Origin: Chloroflexota bacterium
GTDB lineage: Bacteria > Chloroflexota > Anaerolineae > Promineifilales > Promineifilaceae
DNA length: 5,063 nucleotides
Assembly: GCA_020353135.1 (NCBI GenBank)
Contig: CP070688.1
Coordinates: forward strand, 1,226,769 to 1,231,831
Direction: 5' to 3'
Every line of letters starts with the position of its first letter. Positions within the stretch are counted from its first letter, which is position 1. Below the pieces are notes generated by a model. The model ran no database searches, was not told the DNA's origin, and saw only the letters and a program-made list of their open reading frames with translations. Both the position numbers and the translations under genes were made by a program. Positions 3,910 to 5,063 of the stretch are shown piece after piece.

Positions 3910-5063
3910 GTGACCAGAGCTGACGATCTTTCATCGATCCTACAAACGAAACTGTTCCGTGCTCCGCTACCGAAAGACCATGTGCTTCGGCCGCGTCTGG
4001 TCGAGCGGCTCCAGCAAATCAAACAGCACCCTCTGACCGTTCTCAGCGCCCCCGCCGGCTATGGAAAAACTGTCCTGTTGAGTAGTTGGTCCCAGCAGTG
4101 CGACTGTCACAGTGCCTGGCTGTCGCTTGACGAGGAAGACAACGATCCAGGTTACTTTGAGCGCTACTTGCTGGCTGCTCTAAACAGCATGATTCCCTCG
4201 TTTGGTAACGAGTTGATGACAATGGTGGACAGTGCTAGATTGCCGCCGCCACCGGTTCTTATCAACATGTTATTCGACGAACTCAGCCGGGTAGAAGATG
4301 ACGTCGTCCTGATAATTGACGATTACAGTGCCATCACTAATGATGAGGTGCATGGATTCATCGCCGAGTTGATGAATCACCCCCATCCCAGCCTGCATCT
4401 CGTGCTGGGCACGCGTCACGATCCGCCACTGCCGCTAAACGCATGGCGTGCCCGGGATCAGCTTCTAGAATTGCGGTCTGTTGATCTGCGCTTTTCGCTA
4501 GAAGAGACGAAAACTTTTCTCCAGCGAGCGACAGATGTGCCGCAGGACGAGGAGACGATTGTTGCTCTGAACAACAAGACCGAAGGCTGGGCTGCCGGAT
4601 TGCGCCTGGCGATCCTATCTTTCTCCCGTATTGACGATTTTCCAGGTCATATCGACAGGATCAGCGGCAGCAGCGCGCATATCAGAGATTACCTGGCCTC
4701 GCAGGTTCTCTCTAGTTTGCCGGCCGAAACACAGCTGTTCCTTTTACAGACGTCGATCCTCGACCGTCTCTCCGCATCCTTGTGCCAGGCCGTGATTATG
4801 CTGGAAGACCCTATCATAAACGCGCAATCGACATTGCTGGAGTTGGAAGCCGCAAATGTCTTCATGATATCGTTGGACGACTCGCAGCAATGGTTCCGCT
4901 ATCACCATTTGTTTGACGAATTCCTGTTAATGCGCCTTCATGAAGGTTATTCATCCGAAGTAATCGCGGCGCTGCACGGCCGGGCCAGTGACTGGTTTGC
5001 AGAGAATGGATTCATTGAGGAAGCGCTGCACCATTCGATGGCCGCCGGCGATATGGAAACGGC
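3910..5063 (+). CDS. MalT/LuxR-type (LAL) ATP-dependent transcriptional regulator, N-terminal 384 residues (runs off right edge)
   Basis: This is the N-terminal part of a large STAND-ATPase regulator. Such proteins sense a ligand through C-terminal repeats, bind ATP, oligomerise and activate transcription through a C-terminal LuxR-type helix-turn-helix; both of those regions lie beyond the window. The frame is open from GTG 3910 to the last base. Visible landmarks are QTKLFR (12-17) and VLRPRLVERL (25-34). Walker A is SAPAGYGKT (46-54), followed by AWLSLDEEDND (69-79). Walker B is VVLIIDDY (132-139). The sensor segment VLGTRHDPPLPL lies at 165-176, with RARDQLLELR after it. TEGWAAGLRLA (224-234) is the typical NB-ARC-like region, and WFRYHHLFDEFL (328-339) is the conserved winged-helix end. 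From about 340 an alpha-helical region starts (ALHGRASDWFAENGFIEEAL), as expected for the TPR-like sensor. All nucleotide-binding motifs are intact. It is transcribed divergently from the truncated homologue at 3426-3653. The regulated genes are unknown; LAL regulators often act on neighbouring genes. Confidence 0.9.
   Translation, partial: MTRADDLSSILQTKLFRAPLPKDHVLRPRLVERLQQIKQHPLTVLSAPAGYGKTVLLSSWSQQCDCHSAWLSLDEEDNDPGYFERYLLAALNSMIPSFGNELMTMVDSARLPPPPVLINMLFDELSRVEDDVVLIIDDYSAITNDEVHGFIAELMNHPHPSLHLVLGTRHDPPLPLNAWRARDQLLELRSVDLRFSLEETKTFLQRATDVPQDEETIVALNNKTEGWAAGLRLAILSFSRIDDFPGHIDRISGSSAHIRDYLASQVLSSLPAETQLFLLQTSILDRLSASLCQAVIMLEDPIINAQSTLLELEAANVFMISLDDSQQWFRYHHLFDEFLLMRLHEGYSSEVIAALHGRASDWFAENGFIEEALHHSMAAGDMET

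Noticed and set aside
3567..3923. Plus-strand 118-residue open frame spanning the divergent region
   Set aside because: It starts inside the antisense regulator stub, has no ribosome site, covers the promoter and start of the LAL gene and resembles no family.

Overview
The window looks like chromosomal DNA of a Chloroflexota-type bacterium (Anaerolineae or a relative). This is inference from style, not from a marker gene. The clues are a lipoprotein leader followed by Thr-Pro-rich linker sequence, MalT/LuxR-type large ATP-dependent regulators lying head to head, a SulP-like protein of the type common in that phylum, and moderate GC content by eye. There is no rRNA, tRNA, CRISPR array, insertion sequence or phage gene.

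Layout. The left two thirds lies on the minus strand and is read right to left: LtrA-family membrane protein (2059-3255), a small SulP-derived protein (1637-1963), a lipoprotein leader ORF (1441-1611), an MscS-type mechanosensitive channel (220-1365), and the first 39 codons of a CPA2 cation:proton antiporter that leaves the window on the left (1-117). The antiporter has a good sigma70-like promoter of its own. The SulP-derived gene, leader and channel are closely packed and probably co-transcribed. The right third holds a short N-terminal remnant of a MalT/LuxR-type (LAL, STAND ATPase) regulator on the minus strand (3426-3653). After a 256-base divergent spacer comes a well-formed regulator of the same family on the plus strand (3910 to the right edge). 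Its promoter and Shine-Dalgarno are visible, but its C-terminal DNA-binding domain lies outside the window.

Theme. The recognisable proteins are mostly membrane proteins for ion or solute handling (antiporter, mechanosensitive channel, sulfate-permease remnant) plus LtrA. Three loci look broken or rearranged. (1) The lipoprotein leader and the channel are in one reading frame, separated by a single TAA codon, as though one lipid-anchored channel gene had been split by one base change or one sequence error. (2) The small SulP-derived protein appears to join the N-terminal end of a sulfate permease directly to the C-terminal end of its STAS domain, with the transporter core missing. (3) The minus-strand LAL regulator stops shortly after its Walker A motif. 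I see no convincing new multi-gene defence or biosynthetic system. The two rearranged membrane-protein genes are the most interesting content.
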